From Sipunculus nudus (lineage: Eukaryota > Annelida > Sipuncula > Golfingiida > Sipunculidae), in assembly GCA_026874595.1 (NCBI GenBank), contig CM049318.1, positions 13,807,241 through 13,871,240 of the forward strand: 64,000 bases of DNA, written 5' to 3'. Position numbers and translations under genes: made by a program. Positions 1 through 13,177 of this stretch are shown piece after piece (the stretch's first letter is position 1; every line of letters begins with the position of its first letter). The notes under the pieces are model-generated. The model searched no databases, was not told the origin of the DNA, and saw only the letters and a program-made list of their open reading frames with translations.

Positions 1-1713
1 ATCAGTAACTGCAAGTTAATTTTCTGTTACTCATCAACTAAAAAATTCCTTTTCTATTAATTTTTATTTAATTTGTTATAAAAAACCAATACAAAATTAT
101 TATTTATTGTTTATTGTTATGTTGTTTTTCAAAACAACTACTAGATGAGTTCGGCTGGACAGCTGGATAAACTGTGGCTGGGCATTAGCTGCCTGGCTGC
201 CCCAGTGTATGCTTTGCTCAAGCATGCATAATCTGATGAAAGGTCAACAAGGTCAACAAACAGGTGACTGAAGAGGGGCTGGAATGAGCCTGGGTCTGAC
301 ATGGTCTCATTAAAACATTAATAAAAGCTACAATATTTGGCCAATTTCTTTCAGCTTTCTAAACTACAAAGATGAAATCCTTATGTGTGCATGTTATGAA
401 AATTATATCAACAGTGCTCTCAGGAAACAAACGTGCCATGGTCAAAGTTGGGCAAAATTTAAGGTACTAATTTTATATTTATACTAATAACTTATAAAAT
501 TTGAAAAATTCAGAACTAATTTTTGGTTTTCAATTGAATCTTGATTAAATAATGTTACATCCCTGACTAAAAATCTCTAGCTTCAGCTATCCTCTTGTTA
601 AGGGAGTAAATATATTTCTTGATTTTTTAAAAAGTGCATTATGTTTGGGCCCATAACTTAAACAATTACGCAATACTGACATCATTTCTGGCATGTGCAT
701 AGCGAATGTATAGAAAAATATGTATATTATATATGATCAAAGTCAGATCAGTGGTTTTGATATTAGGTAGTCTTACAGTGTAACAATGGGTTTTTAATGG
801 TAAAATGAAGTTTTTCATCAATATTTCGAAGGAACTAAGTCCTAGTGATCAAATTCTTGGCATGGTAGGGGATTTTGGAGACATAGATCTAACTGTATGC
901 CAAATTTAAGGAACTTAGAGCTGAAGCTGGGGAGCTGAGCTCTAGCAAACTGCATAACACTAGCTTGATGTAAACAATATGTGACATGGTGCTTGAAAAC
1001 TTGAATAAAATCTACAGTTTTTGATCAACTGGTTTCAAATTTTTGGTGTTAACAGACAAAATGCTATCAAAAACATGCTGTGAAAATTAACTCCACAGTA
1101 CTTACAGGAAAAAAGTGCCATGGTCAAACTTGGGCAAAATTTAAGGTACCAATTTTATATTTTTGCCAATATTAAAAAAAATTTAACAGATTTTGATCTA
1201 ATTTTTGGTATACAATTAAATTTTGACCAATTAAAGTTGTATTACTGAAAAAAAGTCCCTACCTTTAACACTTCTGGTCTTAAATGACCAAATATCTTTC
1301 CTGATTTTTTTACAAAGTCCATTATTTTTGGGCCCATAACTTTTTTAAATTAAATAATACTGACTTAATTTCTGGCATGTACATAGGAACTTTATAAAGA
1401 AATAATTATGGTAAATATGAAGAAAACCAGATGAGTGGTTTTGATATTAGGCAGTCCTGAAGTGTGAAAATAGATTTCTAATAAAAAATTGAGGTTTTTC
1501 CTTAATATCTCGAAGGAACGAAGTCCTATTGACCCAATTTTCTGCATGTAGGAGATTTTGGGGACATCTAACTGTATGGCAAATTTCAGATTCGTAGGTC
1601 CAATGGTGTCGAAACGTGCCAGTCTTAGGGACAGACATCCGGACGGACGGACAGGAAACGGACAATGGACCACGACTATAGCTCAGATGACTTATAGTCA
1701 GCTGAGCTAAAAA
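1..1713 (+). repeat. Family A element, copy 1 (Helentron-like, 5' end outside the window)
   Basis: About 98% of the length can be followed by eye against 34958-36673. Two tandem units of roughly 690 bases each contain TTTGGGCCCATAACTT and AAATTTAAGGTAC. The 3' end has a GGAC-rich run (about 1630-1665) and a terminal hairpin at 1679-1709 (TAGCTCAGATGACT, loop TAT, AGTCAGCTGAGCTA; one mismatch), then AAAAA. It is non-coding in all frames and lies in the intron after the giant exon. Confidence 0.85.
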
Positions 1714-4642
1714 GACAAATCTCTCTTTGTTGCACTGTGCAAACATTGTACATATCTCTTGATGTAAATGTGACATTTTTATATGCCATAAATAATGCTC
1801 GCATAAAACTCTTTCATATTTTTTATTTGGCTTAATCAGGCAGCAATCTGTTTTTAAGCAGAATCAAACTGTAAATTAACATGCTGACCATGATAATTAA
1901 TGCACTGAAATAAAGTTCTTAATATATTCAATAATTTAAGATTTATCAATCACCCAAAACAATTTAAGTGAAAAAAAGTCATCACTTAATGCTTAACCTT
2001 GTATGACTGCATGACATATAATGTTACCTAAATAAAAAAAATGTTAAACATAAAAAAATGTGTTATCGAAATGCCTCAGCAGTATTACTAATTATGCTTT
2101 AATTAAGAGGTCAGAGTTTATAATAAGTATACAAAACCTACCACAGAGGCAGCAGAGATTGTTAGTCAAAAGTTCCATAGCGCTTATAGTAAATCACAAC
2201 GATCCTCACGGGTAGGTCAATGTTAGAGATCTGGTCTGAGAAGTATTCCTGATACTGTTATATACTCTCATCTATATACTGTGGCTACTTCCAGGCCACA
2301 CACCCAAGGTGCCCTCGGCTTACCCTGGTCTCGGCAGACCATTATCACTCAATGATTGGTTGGCCATTTCAGTTTAATTTTATTGTCCATCGACTGGTTC
2401 AGTCTGCTATTCTCCAAGGGCAGAGTTGCCACGAGTGGGATTAACCCATAAAAATATGACAAACACATCTGTGTGGGTCAGCCTAATGGATTACTTGTCC
2501 AAATGAGGGATAGCTGCCTCCTGTTTAATGTAATAAGGCCAAGCAAACAAATCTCTTTTTCATCTAGTAAAGTTAAAAAAAACAGACCCTAAGCAACTTG
2601 TGCACTGTTTATTTTTATCAAATTTACTATATTTCCCATGTGAATGCTCCAAGAAATTTTTTAGCACAAGTGCTGCAGTAAGTGTGCAAACTTGACTGCA
2701 CTGGGTCACCAGGAGCCCCTGCCAATATAGATATTATGTCTGTGCCGATGTGCAAATATATTGGAACCACCTTCATTTGGCTGCATTGTAATAAATATTT
2801 TGTGTGCATATGCAAGTTCATAGCATATACAGAATTTCAGAAAACTACCTATGGATCCATTCTTGAGAAATCTGTGATCTGTTTTATAAATTGTACTAAA
2901 ATTGACTTGCAAGGTCATGGCTAAATTTTACAAAAAGGCTTACTCTGATTGATATGCTAATTTTCAAAGAGATGTTCTTGAATTTATCCTGCCTATGCGT
3001 AGTATAGTTTCAAATTAAAACTAGACAAACAAGAATTGCAACTGATGCATGGAGTCTTGCCATATGGACACTGCTTAAAAAGATCAATGGGCACTTCATA
3101 GGGACAATCCATGAAGCCATTCCTGAGAATGAATCTAACTCAAAAAAGTTGGACATAAAGTCAAGGTTATGTTCCTAGTGTGTTGATTAAAACCCAAATT
3201 TTTGTGAACATGGAATAACCTTATAAGCAATTTCCACAATAGAGAAGGCAGTTGCTACAAATATGAAACTTGTACATCAGTGACCTGATCTTGGGATATA
3301 GCCGGAATCCTAATTTAACTGATTCACTTAAGTCACTCAGGTATTTGACAGGAAAATGCAAAAGTGATTCAGCTCAGTACTGTTTTTTGTACAACACAGT
3401 TTAAAAACACAGTTTATCTTAGTATTTAACAGTCAAGGCACTAAATTTGCAACAAATCTAAACCCTCCTTTGGCCTAAGTAGGAAGATTTACGAGTACAC
3501 TAAAGCTACAGGTAATTGGTCTGGTCTTTAATGGGACCGAGCTGGACACCCAAGTGACCACAACTGGGCCATGTTGACCACTCACTGCACCAGTGCCGGC
3601 AGATCCAATAAGGCCTGAGAACTCTCTCACTCAGCACATGCTGTGGCGCTGGTTCCAGGACACTGGGTTACCTCTGTGCACGGAAGTAGGCAATTCCTTC
3701 AGTTAGCCGTTAATGGTATGCTACTGTAATGCTGGAATGGTGTTACCTGTACGTGATTAACCCATACTGACTGACTGACCTTGTATGTATAAAGACCCAT
3801 GACACATAAACCGGAAGGTGTTTTATGACCTTCCTGTCACTGATGCTGTCAATGATTAATCTACAGGATTACTATATAAAATATTTATGGTACCTTAATA
3901 GTGTCAACTAATCATTTGAGTCTGTGCAAGAATCACCTTTGCAGGAAATGATCTATTAATATACTATTTAGCACAGGATGGCATTAAGGAAATGTGTGTA
4001 TGTAAGGGGGGGGGGGGCAAACTGGTTCATACACAAGATTTTTCAGTTCAAGTTCTGACCAAAATCTGTCACTGCTAATAAAATACCTTAACAATAATTG
4101 GATCCTGCAGTTTCTCTACATATGACTGACACTGCTTACAGATATTTTTTTATGTAAACATTAGGAATCTGCCTTTGTCTCAGACCATAAGGCAAAAATA
4201 TTAGATGTTAATTCAAATTAACAAAAGAACAAGCTTAGCATATTGGAAATACAGTATCTTCACAATGTTTTGAGATAATAACTTGAGATTTTTTCTGATC
4301 ACAGCTTTATTACCTCAACCAAGAAGATTGTGTTTCCACCACAGTCTGTTCGTTTGTTGTTTTGTTTGTTTGCAGGATTATGCAAAAATAAAACTGTGTC
4401 CCAAGCAGGGATGGGACATGGATTAGGGAGGAACCTGTTAAATGCAGGCACTGATCAAGATATAAAGAATGCAACCTTGAAGCAAGTTGTAGTCACACTC
4501 TTACTTTTACCACAGATTTAGTCTGTCTAGGACTGATCTGAATGGATGATACAAGAGACTATCAGGCACAGTTGTGAATAGTTTAAGTTGATACATTATT
4601 GTGTACAGAATATTGTATGTTAACAAAGCTCTGGAGACTCAC
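1714..4642 (-). other. Intron downstream of the giant exon (5' part in transcript sense)
   Basis: This is the rest of the intron that begins at the GTGAGT donor at 4642; its acceptor is outside the window. The region was read on the minus strand for WW-domain codons (TTTWQ, YVDH) and none were found. It holds AT-rich sequence, a short G run near 4008-4018 and no convincing gene. Stretches 2280-2560 and 3520-3780 are less AT-rich but match nothing else in the window. Confidence 0.6.
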
Positions 4643-6727
4643 CCATAATTCTGGCCCTTTCCTCGTTATCAGCAGACCCCTCCGCTGACCTCAGAGGAGC
4701 CTGAGGAGAGAGTTCAGGCACAGGCCGTGCTGCCCCCTGTCTGACAACAGGGAAATCACCGCCTTCCTCTGAGCTTGTGGAGACACTTGATAATGATTGT
4801 AACTCCATTCCTTGAGATGAACCTGATGAACTGGTAGATAACCTTTGTTGATGCCACTGCTGTAAAGTTTGCTGTATTTGTTGACGATTTTGTAACCGTT
4901 CTGATTCGCTAAGCGTCCTGCCACGTGATGCTGTCCTGCGAGGCGGAGGTGGGGGAGCGTTTGGACTGGTGACACTATCAAACACCTGATCTGATAATGA
5001 TATATCATCCTGTTGTGAAGGTATTGGTGACTGATTCATGGTGTCGGAGGTAAACGCTGATGCATCTGATAAAGACGATGGACCGTCTTCTAACACGTCA
5101 GACTCCCTGGTGGTCACGGTGGGTGGTGGCGAATTCCTCGGTGTTGACCCTTGCCCAGTACTCTCCATTTCGATTTCACCAACATTATAACTACGAGAAA
5201 GCGTGTCATCAAAGGACGCTGAACGCACCTGAACATCCGCCACCTCAGGAGGGCTGCTTGATAAATCCATTTCAGCTGAGTGGTGCCTTGTTTGAGCAAA
5301 CCTCTCCCGTGAGGTTGATACTTGAGGTACTGCATGTGCAAACTGCACTGTTTGTTGTACGGAATGTGGCATGCTTTGAGCTACACAATATTTTGGCGTC
5401 GCTTGTACCAACCGTGCGGTTGCGCCCTGTGGGCGTGAAGTCGTTGCACACTGATTAACACTAGGCGGTGTGTGAGCAGTTGTTGCGGTGGAATGCGGGA
5501 CAGCAGCACTGCACATGGGGCACTGTGCGGCATGCGTGCGAGCAATTGGAGATAATATATTATCCGAATCTTGACTGATGCTTCCCCGATGGCTTTCGTG
5601 TTGCGACACTGACATAACATTTACATCTGACACAGCACTGCTTTCTGCAAGCGATATTTCCGGAGCACTTTCAACTGAAGATGTGGGAACTGGAGTAACC
5701 ATAGTTACGGAGGTCACAGTAGATGTTACCATAGAACCAACACTTGTCGTAATAGCAACATGAATAACACTTGTCGGAGGAGCGACATTTTCTTGTTGCT
5801 GGGTAGTTACAACAATACTAGCACCTTCCGTTATTTCTGCAGTATTCATATCACTAACAGGAGTTTCATCGAGAGTTTCTGTATTCTCATTGACAGCTGT
5901 TTCCCCATGCTCCTCATTTTCATTATTCTGACTCACAACATTTATTTCTCCAGTTAAGGTCTGGATATCATCGTCAGCATTTGTGACAGTGTTAGTTGTC
6001 CCTGATACAGGCACAGAGGCGGTTGCTATATTCTCCTGGGAGCCAGAAAAAGCCTCCATACTGTCAAAACTTGACTGGTTTTCCCTTGGAGGCAGGGATG
6101 AGGAAGCATTTTGTGGGCGGATAGCTTGTGCGAGATTTCTGCTGTGGCGCTTTGTCGATGGAGCCTTGGGTGGTTTCAGAGTTGGTCTCACCATTTTATC
6201 AGTGCGTGGTGGCACTGGGGGCGGTGGGCCAGTGGGGAATGCAATTCCAAACTGTGTCTCTGCAAGAAATTCAGGACTATTAATGTTAACTAATTCATCT
6301 TTTAAATTGGATGCACTCACACTTGCTGACTCAGTTTGCAATGCACTACTGCCAGCAGTTATTTCGATAGATGATCTCGGGCGGTCACCAGCACCACCTG
6401 GTGAGAATGAGGTACACTCAATGTTTGGCACTGCATTAATATTCGGAGGGCTGTTCTGCCATATTGTCTGGTCCTCCATCTCAAAAGTGTCAGGAATTCG
6501 CCCTCGACTCAATGCATTTAAAGATATACTATTGGACACTGTGTTTCCATGACTATGACTATTTACCACATGGCCATTGGCTACTCCATTGTCACTATGG
6601 CGATGTTTCCGTCGTTGCCTTGGTGAATGGCCTGGAGAATTTGCATTTTTATCTTCATTAGATGCATGTGACCTGTGACCATGTTTCCTATGGCGATGTC
6701 GTCCAGCCATTCTGCCGGCCTCTATAT
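4643..6727 (-). CDS. HECW: HECW-like E3 ligase, giant central linker exon between C2 and the WW domains
   Basis: This single 2,085-base exon has acceptor TTTGTCTTTGTAG (ending 6728) and donor GTGAGT (from 4642). AT at its start completes the Asn left by the 25246 exon, so DRH-N-IEAGR runs on in frame. The first Met (6710) is internal. Counting from it: residues 1-40 are His/Arg rich, and 161-170 hold GPPPPVPPRT, a PxxPxR-type SH3 ligand. The middle is Ser/Thr/Val rich with a CPMC pair. Near 586-592 is PPPPPRR, and about 604-625 is a Gln-rich helix-prone stretch (RLQNRQQIQQ...). The end is acidic/Ser rich and stops at ARIM plus one base. HECW proteins have a long, poorly conserved linker between C2 and the first WW domain, so sequence here supports the family only by position and style. 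Failure to splice would add six residues and reach TAA at 4622-4620. Confidence 0.93.
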
Positions 6728-9700
6728 CTACAAAGACAAGATAACAAATGATTAATTTGTAGCATCATCATATAAATCAGTACCATCACTGAAAGTAATA
6801 TCTCATGATCTCCCATTGGATCATCAGAAACATTAACGAGGAGAGGGGAGCTATGTGAGAAAGATCTGAACTTTGTGAAGTGCAGAGGTCTATAATCCTG
6901 AAAATCGTTGAACATTCACTCATGAAGTGCAATGTATTTTTCAAAAATAAGTTATCAGCCATTAACTGAACAATAAACCATTGAAGGATGAGGATAAACC
7001 GTAATGCAGATTTGGGGAATTTCTTTCATGTTATTGAGCCCTCCAGTGGTAAGTGTATTTCATCATATGTTTTACACACATACAAACAGGTATATAAAAT
7101 GTTCACTACAAAAAAACATAAGATATGGCTTTATGATAGACAACAAACCTCTATGAGCAAGTCAATGAGGCTGTATCAGCACCTGGTTAGCATATAAATC
7201 GAATTAAACTTAACTGGTTTACTTTAGTCTTGGAGTAGTACGCTTTGTGTCCCCACTGAAGCTCACTTAATAAAAGCCTTAACCAGTTCATTCTATAAAA
7301 TATGAGTTTGCTGTCTGCCCGTGGTTGTTATTCCAGTTTACTAGGCTGCAAACAGTGATATTTTGCAGGCAGGATCGATTCAAATGGTAGGAAAACTACC
7401 TCACACAGACTAGAAATGGATTTGCCTGTACACACTAGGAACCAGTTTACTGTAAACCTGACTAAAGTAAACTGAACTAATGAAGACCATCTCTCAAGCA
7501 GACTACAACAGACCAAACTAATGTGGATTAGTGTGAACAGAGTAATCTGATTCACAATACAGATTATTTGTGGATATATAGGGCTTTAATTAGTTAAACA
7601 TCTGTTTCATGTTATGCCCAGACAGCAAGACCGATGAGAAAGTAAATCTGTTTTACTTACACAAAAATCCAAGCATTATGCACACATTATTTCACAATGT
7701 CACAATGTTATATTTTTTTGAGATAAAATGCTGAAATCATAAATTATTTTTAAAAACAATTTATCTTTTAAAACTGATACACTTACATTACACCAAGGTT
7801 TTATGATTGTTAGCAATTCATCACCCTGCTACAAACATCATCTCAAGTGAATTTTTTTTCTTTTGCAAAAAAGCTAGGGTCAAGTTATATACTACTTATA
7901 GTTCTCTTTTTCTTACAGCAGAACACTAAACAAAGCACTTCAAATGTTTGGAAACACAAAGATTTCCTATTTATTGCAAGGTAGCCATACTAAAGTTCAG
8001 CACAGCCCATAACTATCATAGCAACTAATGATCTCAGAGCTGGAAACAAAATTATGATGCATTCATTTCTTTCAGAATTCATCATTCCAACAACAGCTGC
8101 AGACAATATGTCATGTCATTTAACCCCCGAAAATGATCTGTTATGCTGAGAAAGACAGTGGTAATATGCATACCATGCAGTGCATGTGCTCATCAAATGA
8201 GGATATTAATGTGCAAATTCATGCTAAGCTCAGATCATTTATCTTTGATCCCGTCACAGGAAAGCCATCACATGGCTCCATCTACTGAGCATGTAAAATT
8301 CTGTGTGCCCACATCACTCGAACCTTGGTCGTAATACCTTAAAAAAACTAATAGAACCATGTCACATCCTGGCAGAGGGGGCGCTCCGCTGTGATAACAA
8401 CATGATGCTTGTACTGAACCTCTGAATACCAATATGGATGGGATAATAAGTGGCTCTTGTTGAAGTCATAAAGTGGTAGAGATGAACCAAGGGAACCCAC
8501 TTCTAATGCACTGGAGTTAAAAGAGGTACATTATGTAGGTGATCTGGTAGAACAGAGGACCACGACCTCTTTCCTGCATAGACCCTTGACCTCACAAAAA
8601 TCCCTTACATACACAAAAACTGTTTAAAACAAGACGTATTACACAAGAAACCAGTCCTTAAAGAGGCATTATGCAAGGTACCCATCATTTTAATAAGTTT
8701 GTGTTTTAAACTTTTTAGTGTTTACCCTGCTTATGTCAAGATACTGTATTTTATGATGAATGCTGTTTTGAATGCATGTATCTGACAACCTAAATAAAAT
8801 CAATCAACCATTCAGATGCACCAATCAACATTACCAACTGTAAGCATCCGACAGTATATCACAGAACCTCCCTAAAATTTACCAACTGCCATGAAAATCC
8901 CTTGGACTGACATTACTCACTGAAAAAAAACATAGAAAACTTGGGCTGTCAGCCTTCATTCCTCCAAACCTTACAAATTTCTTTCAAAGATCCTATTAGC
9001 AACCAACAGTGGAACAAACAGACACCCTCAGATATCTTTGAATGAAGGCGATAACGTCTTTTAATATTAGCAATATGCAGACTAACTTTCGAAATAAACA
9101 CAGACTGATAAAAAACCTGAAAATAAAACTTTGAAAGTGCTTTTGTTTTTTTTTGTGGTTGATAGGCACTTAAGCAAATGGTTCGGAAGGAAAATTTTTT
9201 TTCAAAAGCGACCACCATTGACAGCAGGACAACAGTTACAGGATGCCCACAATGGTGAATTTTATATCCAGTACAAAACATTATCAATTGTGGGTATAAA
9301 ATCTAGTGACTTGATATCATCTGGTCTAGTGGGATTCTTTTTTAACCTATTGGGATGCCTGTAGTCACGAATCTGGTTTAAAATGACATGCATGCAATCA
9401 TCAGTGTTTTCAGAAGCCAGAAATACTGCATGTCACCAGACTAATCGCAATAACCTCCGAGATGCGACAAGGAACGCTAATGCTGCCGCAGAAATCCAAT
9501 ACAAGGTCAAGCTCAAGGTTACCGTGGCCACTATGGGTGTTTAAAATCCATATTTCACATTGGTTACTATGGCAACCATCAAAATACTCATTCTTCCCTG
9601 AATCTGTGGCAATCTGAAACATAAAACTGCAGTCTCTATATAAAAGGATTGTGTGGTTTTTCTTTCTAGCTAAAAAGCATTGTGCACCGCCTTTAAAAAG

Positions 9701-11150
9701 TACCAGCATGCAGTTCAGAGATCCCAACTTAACAGGGCATTTCAAGGGTCTATCAAGTTTCAAAATGACTTTCTAAGAAAATGAGATTAAAAACCTTGGG
9801 TGTTTTAAACAAGAAAGAAACCACAGCTGATGATGGTTCAAAGTTTTATGATTATGACATTATGAATAACCCCCAATAACCAATGCATTCCTGCAATAAC
9901 CAATGTATTCCTGCAATAACATGGGAATTTATATTAATGAATTTGGAAAAAAAATTTTTCATCGCAATACTGACTCATCAACCCTTCCAGGCCAACCTTT
10001 GATTTCAGCGGAATTCGTCTTCAAAGCACTAAATCTGCATGCAATTCCCAGTTTATCTAACAATTACACCAGCAAATAAATCCTAAAATTCATTTTTGAA
10101 CAGCAGAAGCAGCAATGAAAACAAGGGACCCATGGGTCACGGCGCTCAGCTGAAGTTTGAAAATTTTGCAAATGCAAAATATGCAAAATATTCTATTGTA
10201 ATGTTTTTCATTTATACAAACATATGAGAAGCTAAGAGGAAAGGGGCCCTCCTACTTGGTTATAGATAAGTTGTAAATATATGATTGCAAAACTAATACT
10301 CTGAGAAGACTGTCATGAAGAAAAACAGTAAATGTTTTGAGATACTGTGATGCATATGAAAAATTTACGAATGGACAGGCAAGTGGACAGAATGGACTAA
10401 TACATTTATTTCACTTTCAAGGAAATAATGTATTTAAGTTTATATTTATGCCTATTTTTTTAGCATATCCACTTTTTCAATTAACAGTTTTTATCAGATT
10501 CATTTTTTATTTAATTACAAGTTTTATAAATTTGTAATAAAAAAATCTGAAAATATAAGCTAAAATATCAGAATTCTAAGTTGCAATCATTATTTATTTA
10601 TCCAGAGTGTAGCTCATATCGGGTCATATTGTGCATACACAAATATTTTATTATTTTTAAATCACAAATGTTTAAAGTGAATTTAAAAGAAAATATTGCC
10701 ACAACATGGCATCTTCAAGATTATTCCTTGAATCACTATTGAAAAGTTTTGTACATTGGAGCTTTCAGTACATGCTTAATTTTATTCACCGAAATAAAAG
10801 ATTAAGTAAATCTGATAAAATAAAACCATCTTTTCAAATAAAGTATACACACTGTTAGTTGAATGAGGGACAAACATCATCATTGTGCTTATATCTATCT
10901 CAGCTATATTATTTTACTGGAATTAATAATCAATTTCACACCTTGTGAAGTTTTTACTCTTCTGAAGTAAAGAACTACTTATCTGATGAACATCCACACT
11001 TTCATATAGCAATACACCACTTTGTGGACACAATGAAATGTGCACTTTAACCCTGGTGGTACGATACAAAAACTAAAATAAAGCACAGCCTAGAATAAGA
11101 ATGAATCAAATACAGAAAATTATAAGATTCATCTAGTTTATGCACCAACT

Positions 11151-11170
11151 GGGGGGGGGGGGGGGGGGGG
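11151..11170 (+). repeat. (G)20 homopolymer
   Basis: Twenty consecutive G residues lie inside family A copy 2, about 90 bases before the nested transposon. A run this long is likely length-polymorphic and prone to assembly error. Confidence 0.95.
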
Positions 11171-11263
11171 AGTGAAGGGCAGAGGAGAAGCCTGCTAGTA
11201 GTGGCCAAGCTGAGCCAAGGCAAGCTGCATAGAGAGGGTTACATGATACAAGTGAAGGCTGTA

Positions 11264-13177
11264 CCGTAAAATCTCCACTTAAAACCGCGGTTTAATCAAG
11301 AAATTCAAAATCTTGAAATCATGTTGTTTTCCTGAAAGCACTGTGCGGTTTATACTAGAAGGGTTTCCTATATATCTTCCTGGCAGACATCGTTTTTTGG
11401 CCGTTGACTTGGCGATAATATAGCGACTTTCCAAGGCCGCCATTAGCAGCAGTCTCCCATGCATGGGAGCCTTGTGTAAATGTATTATTTATGATTATGT
11501 TTTATTTTTTAATTAAATATTGCTGATTATCTCTGGTGTTATAAAAATCTTGGTAATTAACACCAAATTATACGTTTATAACACCCCTGCTGTTACACAC
11601 AGCGGCCCACTTCGTTGGGCATAGTCAAGCAAAACTGAAATTAATACCTGCTTTAAACCCATTTGCGGCATTATTTACCAACGATTATTTGTTAAAAACG
11701 TAAAATGAATAAAAAGCAGACATCGTAAAGAGTCACACAATGGGTGACGATCGTTTTAAAATCAAGTTTGAGTGCCACCATGTGCTGAAATGCCCCGGTA
11801 TTCTGCTAAGAATATTTTGAACGGCTTTAGGCGGTGGGTGGTAAACAGAACAGCCACCTATTCCGTCCCAGCGTGCCTTGCGCAAACGCTGCCTTGACAA
11901 GATGGCAACCCAAACGGAATCTTTCTTCAGGAAAAAAACTTGCTTCCCACGACTAGCCACTTTAATTTTACTTTAAAATCACTCGTTTTCACACTCGTGT
12001 TTCCTAGGAAAATACGTGCGTTTTTCAACAAGGTAACTTCAGTTATTTTGATATTGAGCTAAGTTGACCAGCGATGTTTTCAAACGCACCAGAAATTGTG
12101 ACAAGGAGCGATGTCAACGTATGATGTGACGATGTTAATACCGAAGTAACCGGTATGAAAATGATTCGAATCTTCCGAGTAATTCAAGAAAATGGAATTT
12201 TCATCACAGATTAAGATTTCAAAATATTACCTTTAGCATAAAAAATATACAGTGGCTTGAATCACCACGTGTAACCGCCAAATTTGCGTTTAATTTTTCG
12301 TTAAATGACCGGCCATCGTTCATTAGATCGTTCGTTTTTACTCCTGCCAGCGCCCGAGCGCAGGTTCAGGTGATAATTGACAGAACAAATACAGGTACAT
12401 ATGTACCCGAATAGGTAACCACGGTTACATGCAGTGACGAAACGTCATGTCATTGGTTCATTTCAACTCATTTGCATAGCCAAAGATGGCACTCGCTTCC
12501 GAATATTGCCGACGAGCGACCGTGCATACAAGCGTGCCATTAATGAGGCCTTACGGAAGATGCAAATTTTCGGGGCTTAGGGCAAATTTGAACGATCTCA
12601 AATCAGTTCTCAGACGGGTCACGGCTATCAGACATTTGCGGAGGAGGCCACGGTCATAGCTTGAAAGAAGCTGCTTATTTCTCCAGTGGAACACTTTTGA
12701 TATTTATCTGCTTCCTATAAATTAAAAAAAGTTGTTGCGCAGAACTACGTTCTAATTATATATAAACTGACGAACCCTCTTATGAATATGACCGTCCACA
12801 CGCCGTTTTCGCGAGGATATTTGAACTGTCAGTGACGATCTCAGAACATCGTAATTTGTATCTGTATGACAGATTAACGTTGTCGACATTAAGTCGTACT
12901 TCACCTAAAAATTCCACGCGCAAACCTCGACTTTTACTGGTTTTGCAATCAGAATCTAATTAAAAATTTAAGAGTCGCACAGTAAATCTAGGGTCGGTCG
13001 GGTAACCGGAAACAAGACCTTTTCACGCCTCATGGAGATCATTCCGTAGCGAAAGTTGGTGCGGTTTTAAAGGGGGGTTCTTAGTATTTGAGCCCCTCGC
13101 GGTGTCTCACCTGGGATTTCGGCAAAGTCTGGGTGCGGTTTTAATCGGAAGTGCGGTTTTTAGTGGAGATTTTACGG
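11264..13177. mobile_element. 1.9-kb CpG-rich DNA transposon with ~25-bp terminal inverted repeats, TA target duplication
   Basis: The left end CCGTAAAATCTCCACT continues to 11288. The right end (13153-13177) is its reverse complement with one mismatch over 25 bases. TA flanks both ends (11262-11263, 13178-13179), fitting a TA target duplication. The motif GTGCGGTTTT recurs three times near the right end. The interior is rich in CpG, unlike the surrounding intron, and has no transposase-like open frame: the longest is a 75-codon minus-strand frame at 11733-11960 with no recognisable motif. It is probably non-autonomous. The superfamily was not identified. Confidence 0.85.

Noticed and set aside
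4318-4450. Segment with TTTGTTTGTTTGCAGGATTATGCAAAAA and AGGGATGGGACATGG-like phrases, reminiscent of a widespread dispersed repeat
   Set aside because: Only one copy is in the window, and the resemblance is from memory, so it is not listed as a feature.
1-4642. Search for WW-domain or HECT exons below the giant exon
   Set aside because: No WW signature codons were found on the minus strand; these exons are assumed to be outside the window.
5060-6552. Plus-strand open frames (132 and 189 codons) over the giant exon
   Set aside because: They are antisense shadows of the real minus-strand exon, whose frame is confirmed by splice phase.
11733-11960. 75-codon minus-strand frame in the CpG-rich transposon, considered as a transposase remnant
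   Set aside because: No catalytic or DNA-binding motif is visible, and the frame is short for a transposase.
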